The notes: generated by a model from the letters alone, not told the origin. Positions 33,016-41,870 are shown, counted from the first letter of the stretch. The stretch: DNA of 54,635 nucleotides from JOPF133 sp052144935 (GCA_052144935.1 JBKQPR010000040.1:1-54635), one strand, 5' to 3'. Numbers and translations are program-made.

Positions 33016-34662
33016 ATGTCCGTCACGACCGCGATCCAGGCCCCTCGGGGCCGCGTCATCTCCTGCAAGGGCTGGCATCAGGAAGCCGCCTTGCGCATGA
33101 TCCACAATAACCTCGATCCGGAGGTGGCCGAGAAGCCCGACCAGCTCATCGTTTACGGCGGCACCGGGCGCGCGGCGCGCGACTGGCCGTCGTTCCATGC
33201 CATCGTACGCTCGCTAGAGTCGCTCGAAAACGACGAGACTCTACTGGTGCAGTCGGGGCGGCCGGTGGGCATCTTCCGCACGCATCCCGAGGCGCCGCGC
33301 GTGCTCCTGGCCAATGCCAACCTGGTGGGTCACTGGTCCAACTTCGACGAGTTCACGCGCCTCGACCGCATGGGCCTCACCATGTATGGCCAGATGACCG
33401 CCGGCTCCTGGATCTACATCGGCAGCCAGGGCATCGTGCAGGGCACTTACGAGACTTTTGCGTCGCTGGCGCGCAAGCATTTCGGTGGCTCACTCGCCGG
33501 CCGGCTGGTGGTCTCGGGCGGCATGGGCGGCATGGGAGGCGCGCAGCCTCTGGCCGCCACCATGAACGGCGCCTGCTTCCTGGGCGTCGAGGTGGACCCG
33601 CAACGCATCCAGCGCCGGCTCGATACGGGTTACTGCGACCGTATGGCCCGCAGCCTGGATGAAGCCCTGGAGATGGTGGCGGGCCGCGAGGCCCTCTCCG
33701 TGGGGCTGGTGGGCAACTGCGCGGACGTGATCCCGGAGCTGGCGCGGCGCGGCATCGTGCCCGACGTGCTCACCGACCAGACCAGCGCGCACGATCCTCT
33801 GAATGGCTATGTGCCTAATGGCATGACGCTCGAAGAGGCGCGGGCGCTACGCACGGACGATCCGCGCGAATACCAGGCGCGTTCCATCGCCGCCATGGGT
33901 GCTCATGTGGAAGGCATGCTGGCCTTGCAGCGCGCGGGCGCGGTGACTTTCGATTACGGCAACAACATCCGCACCCAGGCCAAGAAGGCCGGCGTCGAGC
34001 ACGCCTACGATATTCCCGGCTTCGTGCCGGAGTACATCCGGCCGCTGTTTTGCGAAGGACGCGGTCCCTTCCGCTGGGTGGCGCTTTCGGGCGATCCCGA
34101 AGACATCTACCGCACCGACCGTCTGGCGCTGGAGATGTTTCCGGAGAATGAAACCCTGGCCCGCTGGATTCCCATGGCCCGCCAGCGGATCCATTTCCAG
34201 GGCTTGCCGGCGCGCATCTGCTGGCTGGGGTATGGCGAGCGCGCGGAGTTCGGCATCGCCATGAACCGGCTGGTGCGCAGGGGTGAGATCAAGGCTCCCA
34301 TCGTGATCGGCCGCGATCATCTGGACGCGGGGTCGGTGGCTTCGCCCTATCGCGAAACCGAAGCTATGCGCGACGGCTCCGACGCGATTGCCGATTGGCC
34401 GCTGCTGAACGCGCTGGTGAACACCGCGGCGGGCGCGTCGTGGGTGTCGATTCACAACGGCGGCGGCGTGGGCATCGGCTATTCGCAACACGCCGGGATG
34501 GTGGTGGTGGCGGATGGCACGGACGAATCCGAACGGCGGCTCGGGCGCGTGCTCACCAGCGACCCCGGCCTGGGCGTGATCCGGCACGCCGACGCGGGCT
34601 ACGAAGAGGCCATCCGGTTCGCGCGCGAAAACGGGATCCGGCGGCCCATGGAATCGGCGTGA
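33016..34662 (+). CDS. hutU: Urocanate hydratase
   Basis: 548 residues, the expected length. It converts urocanate to 4-imidazolone-5-propionate with tightly bound NAD. Diagnostic segments are YGGTGRAARDWPSFHAI, GQMTAGSWIYIGSQGIVQGT, VVSGGMGGMGGAQPLAATM (NAD site), YGNNIRTQAKKAG, ARICWLGYGER with the active-site Cys, and SIHNGGGVGIGYSQHAG. It is followed by hutI with a 4-base overlap, so the two form a histidine-degradation operon; hutH and the final step are not in the window. Confidence 0.97.
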   Translation: MSVTTAIQAPRGRVISCKGWHQEAALRMIHNNLDPEVAEKPDQLIVYGGTGRAARDWPSFHAIVRSLESLENDETLLVQSGRPVGIFRTHPEAPRVLLANANLVGHWSNFDEFTRLDRMGLTMYGQMTAGSWIYIGSQGIVQGTYETFASLARKHFGGSLAGRLVVSGGMGGMGGAQPLAATMNGACFLGVEVDPQRIQRRLDTGYCDRMARSLDEALEMVAGREALSVGLVGNCADVIPELARRGIVPDVLTDQTSAHDPLNGYVPNGMTLEEARALRTDDPREYQARSIAAMGAHVEGMLALQRAGAVTFDYGNNIRTQAKKAGVEHAYDIPGFVPEYIRPLFCEGRGPFRWVALSGDPEDIYRTDRLALEMFPENETLARWIPMARQRIHFQGLPARICWLGYGERAEFGIAMNRLVRRGEIKAPIVIGRDHLDAGSVASPYRETEAMRDGSDAIADWPLLNALVNTAAGASWVSIHNGGGVGIGYSQHAGMVVVADGTDESERRLGRVLTSDPGLGVIRHADAGYEEAIRFARENGIRRPMESA

Positions 34663-35942
34663 GCGAATTCGCGATTTGGAATACCAGCCAACTGGTGACG
34701 CTGGCCGGGCCGGAGGGCCCGCGCGGGGGCGCCCCGCGAGTGGGCGCTGAGATGCGCGATCTGGCGATTATCCCCCAGGGCGCCATGCTGGTGCGCAACG
34801 GGCGCATCCAGGCCACCGGCAGCCGCGCGGAGATCGAGCGGCTGGTTTTGCGGGGCAACGCATCGCCCGAAACCGCCGTCGTGGATGCGGGAGGCCGCGT
34901 GGTGCTACCCGGATTCGTGGACGCGCACACCCATCCGGTATTCGCCGGCACGCGCGCCGACGAGTACGAGCTGCGTGCCGAAGGCGCCACCTACGCGGAG
35001 ATCGCGGCGCGTGGCGGCGGCATCCGATCCACGGTGCGGCGCACCCGCGCGGCCACCGAAGACGAGCTGGCGCAGGCGGCACGGCGCTATCGCGAATGGT
35101 TCCTGCGCGGCGGCACCACCACGGTGGAGGCCAAATCGGGATACGGGCTGTCGCTGGAAGCCGAGTGTAAGATCCTGCGCGTGATTCACCAACTGGGCCA
35201 GGAGGGCAGCGTTCGCTACGTGCCCACGTTCCTGGGAGCGCATGAAGTGCCCGATGAATACCGCGGGCGCATGGACGATTACATCGCCATCCTGATTCAC
35301 GAGATGCTGCCGCGCATTGCGGAGGAACACCTGGCCGAGTATTGCGACGTGTTCTCGGAACCCTCGGTGTTCCCGGCGGCCAAGGCGCGCACCATTCTGG
35401 CGGCGGCCAAAGCCCTGGGTTTCGGACTGCGGTTGCATGCCGACCAGTTCTCGGCCGACGAAGGCGCGCTGCTGGCGGCCGAGATGGGCGCGGCCACCGC
35501 CGACCATCTGGAATGCACCGGGCCCGCGGGCCTGGAGGCGCTGCGCGCGGCGGGAGTGCAGCCCGTGCTGCTGCCGGCTTCGGTTTGCAACCTCGGCTCC
35601 ACGCGCTACCCCGCGGCGCGGCGGATGATCGAGGCGGGGTTGCCTGTGGTGTTGGCCACAGATTTCAATCCTGGGTCTTCTCCCACAACATCCATGCCGT
35701 TGGTGCTGTCGCTGGCCTGCACTCAGATGAAGATGACGCCGGCCGAGGCCATCACCGCGGCTACCGTCAATGCCGCGCACAGTTTGCGCCAGGGCCACGA
35801 GATCGGCTCCTTGGAACCGGGTAAGTACGCCGATTTCGCGGTTCACGATGCGGCGGATTATCGTGAGATCCCGTACTTCTTCGGCCGCGATACCGCCCGC
35901 GCCGTGTATATTGGCGGGGCCTGCGTGTACAGCGTGGAGTAA
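34659..35942 (+). CDS. hutI: Imidazolonepropionase
   Basis: 427 residues. This amidohydrolase opens imidazolonepropionate to N-formimino-glutamate. The metal motif is PGFVDAHTHPVF, followed by TTTVEAKSGYGLSLEAE, RLHADQFS with a metal His, DHLECT, and ATDFNPGSSPTTSMPLV with the catalytic Asp. The GTG at 34659 overlaps the hutU stop (GTGA), a coupling typical of operons. The N-terminal 40 residues have a Gly/Pro-rich loop (AGPEGPRGGAPRVG). It acts downstream of hutU in the same pathway. Confidence 0.96.
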   Translation: MSEFAIWNTSQLVTLAGPEGPRGGAPRVGAEMRDLAIIPQGAMLVRNGRIQATGSRAEIERLVLRGNASPETAVVDAGGRVVLPGFVDAHTHPVFAGTRADEYELRAEGATYAEIAARGGGIRSTVRRTRAATEDELAQAARRYREWFLRGGTTTVEAKSGYGLSLEAECKILRVIHQLGQEGSVRYVPTFLGAHEVPDEYRGRMDDYIAILIHEMLPRIAEEHLAEYCDVFSEPSVFPAAKARTILAAAKALGFGLRLHADQFSADEGALLAAEMGAATADHLECTGPAGLEALRAAGVQPVLLPASVCNLGSTRYPAARRMIEAGLPVVLATDFNPGSSPTTSMPLVLSLACTQMKMTPAEAITAATVNAAHSLRQGHEIGSLEPGKYADFAVHDAADYREIPYFFGRDTARAVYIGGACVYSVE

Positions 35943-35996
35943 CTCCGCGCAGAAATTACGCGGACCTGAATGTCAATCCTGTGGAAACAGGAGACT

Positions 35997-36053
35997 GGTC
36001 GTTCGGATGCACTGCCTTCGTCGAGATTGGTTGTTCGGATGCCCTGCCTTCGT
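35997..36053 (+). repeat. Pair of 25-bp direct repeats
   Basis: Copies at 35997-36021 and 36029-36053 share GTTCGGATGC and CTGCCTTCGT and differ at two positions. They lie in the 157-base gap before a small secreted-protein gene. Tandem operator or slipped duplication are both possible. Confidence 0.65.
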
Positions 36054-36099
36054 TAGCGTCAGTCAACCAATTTCAAAATCTGATGAGAGGGAGAGAAAT

Positions 36100-36467
36100 A
36101 TGCGACAACTGTTAGCATTGTTAGCCATTGCCACTGGGTGCGTTGGCCTGGCATCCGCGGCATCCTTCAACGGAACGCTCCTAGACGCCTCCTGTTACGA
36201 CCAGCAAAAAAGGTGGAGGCCTGTGCCGCCACAGGCTCCACCATTGCGTTCGCGATCAGCGTCTCCGACAAGGTCTACACACTGAACGACGCCGGCAACA
36301 CCAAGGCTGCCGAGGCCATGAAGAACCGCGCCGACCGGTCCGCGGATCCCAACGGCAACAGCAGCGCCAAGGATCCCAGCAATGCCACCGCCGCGTCGGT
36401 GACGGCGAAGGTCACCGGCAAGCTGGAGGGCAATACGATCAACGTCGAAACCATTGACGTGCAGTAG
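36100..36467 (+). pseudogene. Small secreted protein, frameshifted at a six-A run
   Basis: The first 37 residues form a signal peptide and start (MRQLLALLAIATGCVGLASA, then SFNGTLLDASCYDQQK). At the A6 tract (36206-36211) the frame must change by -1 to continue VEACAATGSTIAFAISVSDK, VYTLNDAGNTKAAEAMKN and end INVETIDVQ. Together these make a 120-residue secreted protein of a type common in Acidobacteriota, with two cysteines likely paired. It may be a true mutation, a sequencing indel in the homopolymer, or slippage. Confidence 0.7.
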
Positions 36468-36510
36468 CATGCAGTAACGTGCAGTAGCATGCAGTAACGT
36501 GCAGTAGCAT
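36461..36510 (+). repeat. 20-bp tandem repeat, 2.5 copies
   Basis: The unit GCAGTAGCATGCAGTAACGT repeats perfectly. The first copy contains the stop codon of the small secreted-protein gene. Each unit includes the palindrome GCATGC. Confidence 0.9.
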
Positions 36511-36762
36511 CCAAATAACATTCGCGGGCTGCTCCAGGCTCCGGGGCAGCCCTGTTCCACAGTCATGCGGGGCAGCCAACCCTGGCAACCAATCCCTGGC
36601 TCGAATCGTGACTTGGGGTCCACTGGGGACGGCATTCAGCAGCCGCCGGGCCGCGCGGGTGTCCGCGGCGCATCAAGAACAATCATCCTATCACCGATTT
36701 TTTCGCTTTTTTACGATCAAAATCGCGGGTTCTAACGTCTATTGAGTAGAGTGCAGGCGATT

Positions 36763-37071
36763 ATGAACCACGGGCCAGAGTATTCCAAGTGGATGGAGTT
36801 GCGCGCGAAAACCGATCGCCAGCTTGCCGCGTTCCTCAACAAGACATTGGCAAGCGGTCTGCGTTTGGCGCTCGAAGCGGCGGAAACGGACGCGCCGGAG
36901 CTTTATACGCGGGCGCACCAGGCTTACATGGAGGTGAACCGGCTGTTGCCCTGCCTGCGCGATGTGGCCATCGCGGAGCGCCGCCGCCTGGAGCGAGAAC
37001 TCGCGCGCCTGCGCCGTCTGCTGTACGAGACCGAAATGGCCGACGCGCGCGCGGGCGCGGCGTGCTCCTAA
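36763..37071 (+). CDS. Hypothetical helical protein
   Basis: 102 residues, almost wholly helical and rich in Arg, Glu, Ala and Leu, with a probable coiled-coil C-terminus (ERRRLERELARLRRLLYETE). No family recognised. The ATG at 36763 is chosen over a TTG at 36742 because no ribosome site favours the longer form. It stops 23 bases before the dehydratase gene and may be in the same transcript. Confidence 0.6.
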   Translation: MNHGPEYSKWMELRAKTDRQLAAFLNKTLASGLRLALEAAETDAPELYTRAHQAYMEVNRLLPCLRDVAIAERRRLERELARLRRLLYETEMADARAGAACS

Positions 37072-37094
37072 AGACCGCCCTGTTATTCTGAAGT

Positions 37095-38306
37095 TTGCCC
37101 GGCCAGACCATCAGCGAGAAAATTCTCTCCGCCAAATCCGGCCGCGATGCGCGGGCTGGCGATGTGGTGGTGTGCCCGGTGGATGGCGCGCTGGGCACGG
37201 ACGGCTCCACGCCCATGGCGCTCGACTATTTCGAAGCCATGGGCGGCGTGCGCGTCCACGATGCCAGCCGTGTGGTTTTCGCGCTCGACCACTACGCGCC
37301 GGCTCCCAGCCGGCACACCGCGCAACTGCACGAACGTATGCGCGTCTTCGCGGCGCGTCACGGCATTCTGCTGTGGGAAGTGGGCGAGGGCATCGGCCAT
37401 CAGCTTATGGTGGAATCGGGCCGCGCCATGCCCGGCGGGCTGGTGGTAGGTGCGGATAGCCACGCAGTCACTTACGGCGCGGTGAACTGCTTCGCCACGG
37501 GAATCGGCTCCTCGGACCTGGCCGCCATTCTGATGTGCGGCAAGATTTGGCTGAAAGTGCCGCCTTCCATCCGCGTGACGCTCGCCGGAGAGCTGTCGCG
37601 CGGCGTGTTCGCCAAGGACGTCGCGCTGGCGCTGGCCGGAGAACTGGGCGCGGACGGCGCGGCCTACCAGGCGCTGGAGTTCGCCGGCCCGGCCGTGGAG
37701 CGGCTGTCTCTGGACGACCGCCTTGTGCTGGCCAACCTGGCCGTGGAGATGGGCGCCAAGAACGGGATCTTCCCTGGCGTGGTGGAGGCGGACGCGGATG
37801 CGCGCTATTCCCGCGAGGTCCACATCGCCCTGGATGCGCTCGGCCCGCAGGTGGCGCTGCCGCACCGGGTGGATCGCGTGGTGGAGATCGGGCGGGCGGC
37901 CGGCACTCCGGTGCAGATGGTCTACCTGGGCACTTGCACGGGCGGGCGCGCCAGCGATTTTCACCAGGCCCGCGACATCCTGAAAGCCGGCGGAGGCGTG
38001 GCTCGCGGAGTGCAGCTTGTGGTGACACCGGCCTCCCGCGCGGTGCTGGAGACGCTCGTGCGCGATGGCACGCTGGCGGATTTCATCGCCATGGGAGCGG
38101 TGATCGGGACGCCCGGTTGCGGCTCCTGCTGCGGCACATGCGGCGCCATTCCGGGCGATGGCGTGAACGTCATCTCCACCGCCAACCGCAATTTCAAGGG
38201 GCGCATGGGCAATAGCGAGGCGGCCATTTACCTGGCCTCGCCGGCGAGCTGTGCGGCGGCGGCGGTGCGCGGCTCGATCGTCGATCCGCGGGAGATCGGC
38301 CGATGA
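37095..38306 (+). CDS. Aconitase-family dehydratase, large subunit (LeuC/HacA-like)
   Basis: 403 residues, the short archaeal-type length. The 4Fe-4S cysteines lie in YLGTCTGGRASDF and PGCGSCCGTCGAIPGDG, and GADSHAVTYGAVNCFATGIGSSDLA is the substrate/cluster region. The family interconverts hydroxyacids by dehydration and rehydration (isopropylmalate, homoaconitate, dimethylmalate, citrate-like). GCGSCCGTCG departs from the standard LeuC GCSACLG pattern. The TTG start at 37095 is the only sensible start. The small subunit follows with a 4-base overlap. Confidence 0.85.
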   Translation: MPGQTISEKILSAKSGRDARAGDVVVCPVDGALGTDGSTPMALDYFEAMGGVRVHDASRVVFALDHYAPAPSRHTAQLHERMRVFAARHGILLWEVGEGIGHQLMVESGRAMPGGLVVGADSHAVTYGAVNCFATGIGSSDLAAILMCGKIWLKVPPSIRVTLAGELSRGVFAKDVALALAGELGADGAAYQALEFAGPAVERLSLDDRLVLANLAVEMGAKNGIFPGVVEADADARYSREVHIALDALGPQVALPHRVDRVVEIGRAAGTPVQMVYLGTCTGGRASDFHQARDILKAGGGVARGVQLVVTPASRAVLETLVRDGTLADFIAMGAVIGTPGCGSCCGTCGAIPGDGVNVISTANRNFKGRMGNSEAAIYLASPASCAAAAVRGSIVDPREIGR

Positions 38307-38815
38307 CCGGCCGCGCGCGCGTCTTCGGCGACGACATCAACACCGACTACATCGTCACCTCGCGGCGCAAGCGCGAGAGCCTGGACCCGCAGGTGCTGCG
38401 GCGCTACCTGTTCGAGGAGATCGACCCGCAATTCGCCGCGTCGGTCGAGACCGGCGACCTGATCGTGGCCGGGCGCAACTTCGGATGCGGCTCGGCCATG
38501 GAAGTGGCGGTGACGGCGGTGCTGGGCGCGGGCATAGGGGCGGTCGTGGCGCGCAGCTTCTCGCGGACTTACTATCGCAACGCGGTGAACAACGGACTGC
38601 TGCCGGTCGAGTGCGATACCAGCGGCGTCCGCGAAGGCGACCGCATCACGGTGTTGCGCGAGCCCCTGCTGGCCGTCCGCAACGAGCGCAGCGGCGAAAT
38701 CGTGATGGCCGAATCTCTGCCCGGGATCATGTGGGCTATTATCGACGCCGGCGGTCTGGTACCCTATTTTCAGAGGTATGGCGATTTTGCGGACGCCCGC
38801 GATAAGGAGTACTAA
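38303..38815 (+). CDS. Aconitase-family dehydratase, small subunit (LeuD-like)
   Basis: 170 residues, the swivel domain of the two-subunit dehydratases. RARVFGDDINTDYIV starts the fold, NFGCGSAMEVAVTAVLGAGI replaces the usual FGCGSSREHAPWAL substrate loop, and ARSFSRTYYRNAVNNGLLPVE is conserved. Loss of the SSRE loop (here SAME) points to a substrate other than isopropylmalate. The ATG overlaps the stop of the large subunit (ATGA). With the RraA-like gene 265 bases downstream, it suggests a dehydratase-aldolase route. Confidence 0.85.
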   Translation: MTGRARVFGDDINTDYIVTSRRKRESLDPQVLRRYLFEEIDPQFAASVETGDLIVAGRNFGCGSAMEVAVTAVLGAGIGAVVARSFSRTYYRNAVNNGLLPVECDTSGVREGDRITVLREPLLAVRNERSGEIVMAESLPGIMWAIIDAGGLVPYFQRYGDFADARDKEY

Positions 38816-38817
38816 TC

Positions 38818-39045
38818 GTGAAAACCTCAACAGAGGACTTGGAGGGGTCGATGGAAAAACTTACCCGATGCCTCCACGACTTTAGGGCAGAGATGAACAG
38901 CCACTTTGATAAGATCGGCAGGAAACTGGATAGCCTGGAATCGGTCGTCGCGAGCCTTGAAGCTAACTTTAATGCCTTTGACGAGGCGATCCGGCACGTC
39001 AGCGCTGAGATCTCCAAGGCGCGCAATCCCGCCGCGTGGCGATAG
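38818..39045 (+). CDS. Small coiled-coil protein
   Basis: 75 residues from a GTG at 38818, two bases after the LeuD-like stop. The central part has heptad repeats (FDKIGRKLDSLESVVASLEA) that predict a coiled coil. No family is recognised. A minus-strand frame here is less protein-like. It is the third gene in the run and is probably co-transcribed. Confidence 0.55.
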   Translation: MKTSTEDLEGSMEKLTRCLHDFRAEMNSHFDKIGRKLDSLESVVASLEANFNAFDEAIRHVSAEISKARNPAAWR

Positions 39046-39079
39046 AGTCCGTCGCGTCGCCCACCCAAGCCATGCCGCT

Positions 39080-39748
39080 ATGAGCAAACCTGGATTTCGC
39101 GTTCACGCGCCCTGGCGGCGGCCCGACGAAGCGCTGCTGGCGGCATTCGGCGAAGCATCTCCCGCGCAAGTGGCCGACTGCATGTCGCGCCTGGGGGCCA
39201 TGGATGCGGGCATACGGCCGGTATGGCGCTCGCCGCGCACGATCGGGGCGGCGCTCACGGTGTGGTGCCATGCGGGCGATAATTTGATGCTGCACAAGGC
39301 GCTCTCGCTGGCCGCGCCTGGCGACATCGTGGTGATGAACACGCAGGGCGCCGGCAACTCGGGCTTCGGCGAGTTGCTGGCATCGAGCGCCGTTCGCATC
39401 GGCGTGCGCGCGGTGATCGTGGACGGCACGGTGCGCGACGCCGAGGCGCTGGAGGCCCTGGCGCTTCCAGTCTACGCGCGCGGACTGTGCCCCAACGGCT
39501 GCAACAAGGACGGTCCCGGCGAAGTCGGAGCCATTGTGGCATGCGGCGGCGTGGCGGTGCGTCCGGGCGATGTGATCCTGGCGGACCGCGACGGCGTCAC
39601 GGTGGTTCCGCTGGACGACGCGCCCGAAGTGGCGCGCCTGGCTGGGGAGCAGATCGCGCGCGAGCGGAAACGCCTCTCGGAGATCGAACGCGGCGTCCTG
39701 GTGCGCCCGGAAATCGACGAGACGCTGCGTAAACTCAAGGTGATTTGA
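39080..39748 (+). CDS. RraA-like/HMG-CHA aldolase family protein
   Basis: 222 residues. The fold is that of RraA and of 4-hydroxy-4-methyl-2-oxoglutarate/4-carboxy-4-hydroxy-2-oxoadipate aldolases: QVADCMSRLGAMDAGIRPVW, HKALSLAAPGDIVVMNTQGA, GFGELLASSAVRIGVRAVIVDGTVRDA with the catalytic/metal Asp, and PGDVILADRDGVTVVP. The DGTVRDA motif and GFGELLA loop are those of active aldolases. It lies behind a dehydratase pair, consistent with cleavage of the hydrated acid to pyruvate or oxaloacetate plus a ketoacid. The exact substrate is unassigned. Confidence 0.85.
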   Translation: MSKPGFRVHAPWRRPDEALLAAFGEASPAQVADCMSRLGAMDAGIRPVWRSPRTIGAALTVWCHAGDNLMLHKALSLAAPGDIVVMNTQGAGNSGFGELLASSAVRIGVRAVIVDGTVRDAEALEALALPVYARGLCPNGCNKDGPGEVGAIVACGGVAVRPGDVILADRDGVTVVPLDDAPEVARLAGEQIARERKRLSEIERGVLVRPEIDETLRKLKVI

Positions 39749-39953
39749 AGCCTGCACTGCGGCTTATTGGTGGGGCGGCCGATTCGGTTGGCACAGCCGA
39801 GCGAAGCTCGCTGCCCTCGCTGCGCGAGGCGCCGGCGAGGAGGTGAATGGCGAAGGCCGCAGGGATGTATATAATATCGACTGCGGTGCCTTTGACGATT
39901 TGCCGACTTGCGGGGCTCGCTGGCGCCTTCTCGCCACTCTGTGGAGGTCAAAC

Positions 39954-40904
39954 ATGCGCTTTATCGCTGCCGTTAGCTTGGTAGCCGGGATTTCAGCCGG
40001 CTCACTGGCGGCACAAACCTCGGTCTTTCAACCAGGCAAGCCGCTCACCAGCCTGCCCGAGATGCCGATCCAACCCTTCAAGCTGGATTCAGCCGGCCTG
40101 GAGGGAATACTTTTCGATTGCACGCCAACCACGCTGGCTGGCGCCGGGCAGGAGATTCAGAAAAAGGCCAAGCGTGCCCTGGCGGAGGCAACCGTCGCGG
40201 CGGTAGTCGAATTCCTCTCCGCCGTGGAGGGACCGGAGGGCAAAGCAGCATCCAAGTTCGTGCCCATCCTGATCAAGAATCTCAGTGTTCCCACTGCGGT
40301 GGCACTTCTCGGCTCCTTCGAGATGCAGGTTTACCAGGGACGCGGCTACCGGCTGAATGATCCGTTTGAGGTCTGCAGCCCCGCGGTCGGGCCGAAAGAT
40401 CTCACGGTCTTGTGGCCGGCGGTCACGTCGGCCAAATCCTTCGCCGCCGGATCGAGCGACCTGTCGCAGCCCTTGCCAACGATTCCAGCCGATGTCTTCA
40501 GCCGCCTCAAATCGGGGCAACCGCTGGATAGTTCATGGCTTCAGTCCATCCAACCGCCCACCTGCTCTCCCCCGCCGCCCGTTTACCGGCCAAGTCCCCT
40601 CATCGACACGTATGCCGCGCTGAGCGGGAGGGTCTTCGACATCTCTGAACAGAAATCCCCTCGGTTTGGCGCCAAAATGCCGGATCCCTTCTCGCCTGCC
40701 GGCGGCGCTCGCGTGGACCTCGTGGGCCCCACTTCCGCATCGTGTATCACTCCCCCCGGCGGCGGATTCAATTTTGAGATTCTGCTGGAAGGAAGCTATA
40801 CCTTGCAGGTAAGTCAATCCGGGTATCAGACCAGCAAGTCCTCGCTTACGCTGTATGTGGGGCGGGAAGTCAAGGACTTCGATGTACACTTGGCGCTCCC
40901 GTGA
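39954..40904 (+). CDS. Secreted protein with C-terminal carboxypeptidase-regulatory-like domain
   Basis: 316 residues with an N-terminal signal peptide (AAVSLVAGISAGSLAAQ). The central region is helical and unrecognised. The final 95 residues (LSGRVFDISEQK, ARVDLVGPTS, GGFNFEILLEGSYTLQVSQSGYQ) match the beta-sandwich regulatory-like fold common in acidobacterial secreted proteins. GGAGG precedes the ATG by seven bases. The role is unknown. Confidence 0.75.
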   Translation: MRFIAAVSLVAGISAGSLAAQTSVFQPGKPLTSLPEMPIQPFKLDSAGLEGILFDCTPTTLAGAGQEIQKKAKRALAEATVAAVVEFLSAVEGPEGKAASKFVPILIKNLSVPTAVALLGSFEMQVYQGRGYRLNDPFEVCSPAVGPKDLTVLWPAVTSAKSFAAGSSDLSQPLPTIPADVFSRLKSGQPLDSSWLQSIQPPTCSPPPPVYRPSPLIDTYAALSGRVFDISEQKSPRFGAKMPDPFSPAGGARVDLVGPTSASCITPPGGGFNFEILLEGSYTLQVSQSGYQTSKSSLTLYVGREVKDFDVHLALP

Positions 40905-40915
40905 TGCGGCTAAAA

Positions 40916-40943
40916 CCGGTCTCCGTACCAGCGCCAAGACCGG
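40916..40943. terminator. Stem-loop between convergent genes
   Basis: CCGGTCT (40916-40922) and AGACCGG (40937-40943) are complementary with a 14-base loop, flanked by AAAA on the left. It lies between the convergent ends of the secreted-protein gene (40904) and lepB (41010). Confidence 0.45.
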
Positions 40944-41009
40944 CTGACAACTCCGCTCACGCGTCTTCGCGCGGGATGAATGACGCCTGACGAGCCGCCT
41001 CCCGCCCCC

Positions 41010-41807
41010 CTATTGCAGCGGATACCCGCGGATCAGCCGGAACGTCCGCTCCCAGCGCGTCTTGGTGAAGAAGTGTGCAATCACATCCAGGATGTGGCCG
41101 ATTCCGATATTCGGATTGGTCAAATCCTGGGTGCTGGCTTCGAACGACCAGTAGATCACCAGCGGCGTCCCCACAATGTTTTCGCGCGGCACGAAGCCCC
41201 AATAGCGGCTATCCAGCGAATCGTCGCGATTGTCGCCCATCGCGAAGATGTGGCCCGCCGGAACCACCACTTCGCCGTTCACCACATGGTTCTGCAGCAT
41301 GTCCACCGCGCTGTCGGGCAGCATCGGATCGGGCGATACCGGAAAGTTGTCGCGGTAGGAATCCAGGTAGGAGGTCCTGTGGATGACGTAAGGCTCGTTC
41401 ACCAGGTGCCCGTTGAGCATCAATTGCTTATTGACCAGCCGGATGTGGTCGCCGGGCACGCCGATGGCGCGCTTCACGTAGTCTTCCTTGATGTCGCGGG
41501 GATAGCGGAAGACGATGATGTCGCCGCGCCGCACGTCGCGGTAGGGCAGCAGGTGTTGCGAAACGGCTCCCTCCGGCGCGAAGGTCAGTTTGTCCACCAG
41601 CACATGGTCGCCGATGAGCAGCGTGTTCTCCATGGACGCGCTGGGGATGACGAATGCCTGCACCAGCGTGGTGGTGGCGAAAAGCAGAAGAATGATGGTG
41701 ACGGCCCATTCCGCCACGAATCCGCGATGCACCTCGCGGCTGATCTGGTTCCACCGGCTCCAAAGGCCGGCCTGAGCAGGCTGTTCGGTTGTCTCCACTT
41801 CAGTCAT
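41010..41807 (-). CDS. lepB: Signal peptidase I
   Basis: 265 residues. It cleaves signal peptides of exported preproteins. One N-terminal anchor helix (about 33-53: WAVTIILLLFATTTLVQAFV) is followed by the catalytic Ser in IPSASMENTLLIGD and the general-base Lys in YVKRAIGVPGD. The conserved box E GDNRDDSLDSRYWGFV is present. The given ATG at 41807 overlaps a TACAAT box (41806-41811), so translation may start at the GTG at 41798. It is divergent to the MoxR gene with 63 bases between. Confidence 0.93.
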   Translation of the reverse strand: MTEVETTEQPAQAGLWSRWNQISREVHRGFVAEWAVTIILLLFATTTLVQAFVIPSASMENTLLIGDHVLVDKLTFAPEGAVSQHLLPYRDVRRGDIIVFRYPRDIKEDYVKRAIGVPGDHIRLVNKQLMLNGHLVNEPYVIHRTSYLDSYRDNFPVSPDPMLPDSAVDMLQNHVVNGEVVVPAGHIFAMGDNRDDSLDSRYWGFVPRENIVGTPLVIYWSFEASTQDLTNPNIGIGHILDVIAHFFTKTRWERTFRLIRGYPLQ

Positions 41808-41870
41808 TGTATCGGATGAAGCGCGGCCCCAACGGAGGGTCTGCTACAATCGCCAACAGAGGGGACTTGC

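Noticed and set aside
36200..36215. Programmed -1 frameshift site
   Set aside because: The codon phase at the A-run (CAA AAA AGG) does not give the classical two-site slippery heptamer, and no pseudoknot is evident; kept only as a possible slippage or indel.
37095..38815. Leucine-biosynthesis leuCD
   Set aside because: No leuA/leuB nearby, atypical Cys and substrate-loop motifs, and an aldolase neighbour; a different hydroxyacid is more likely.
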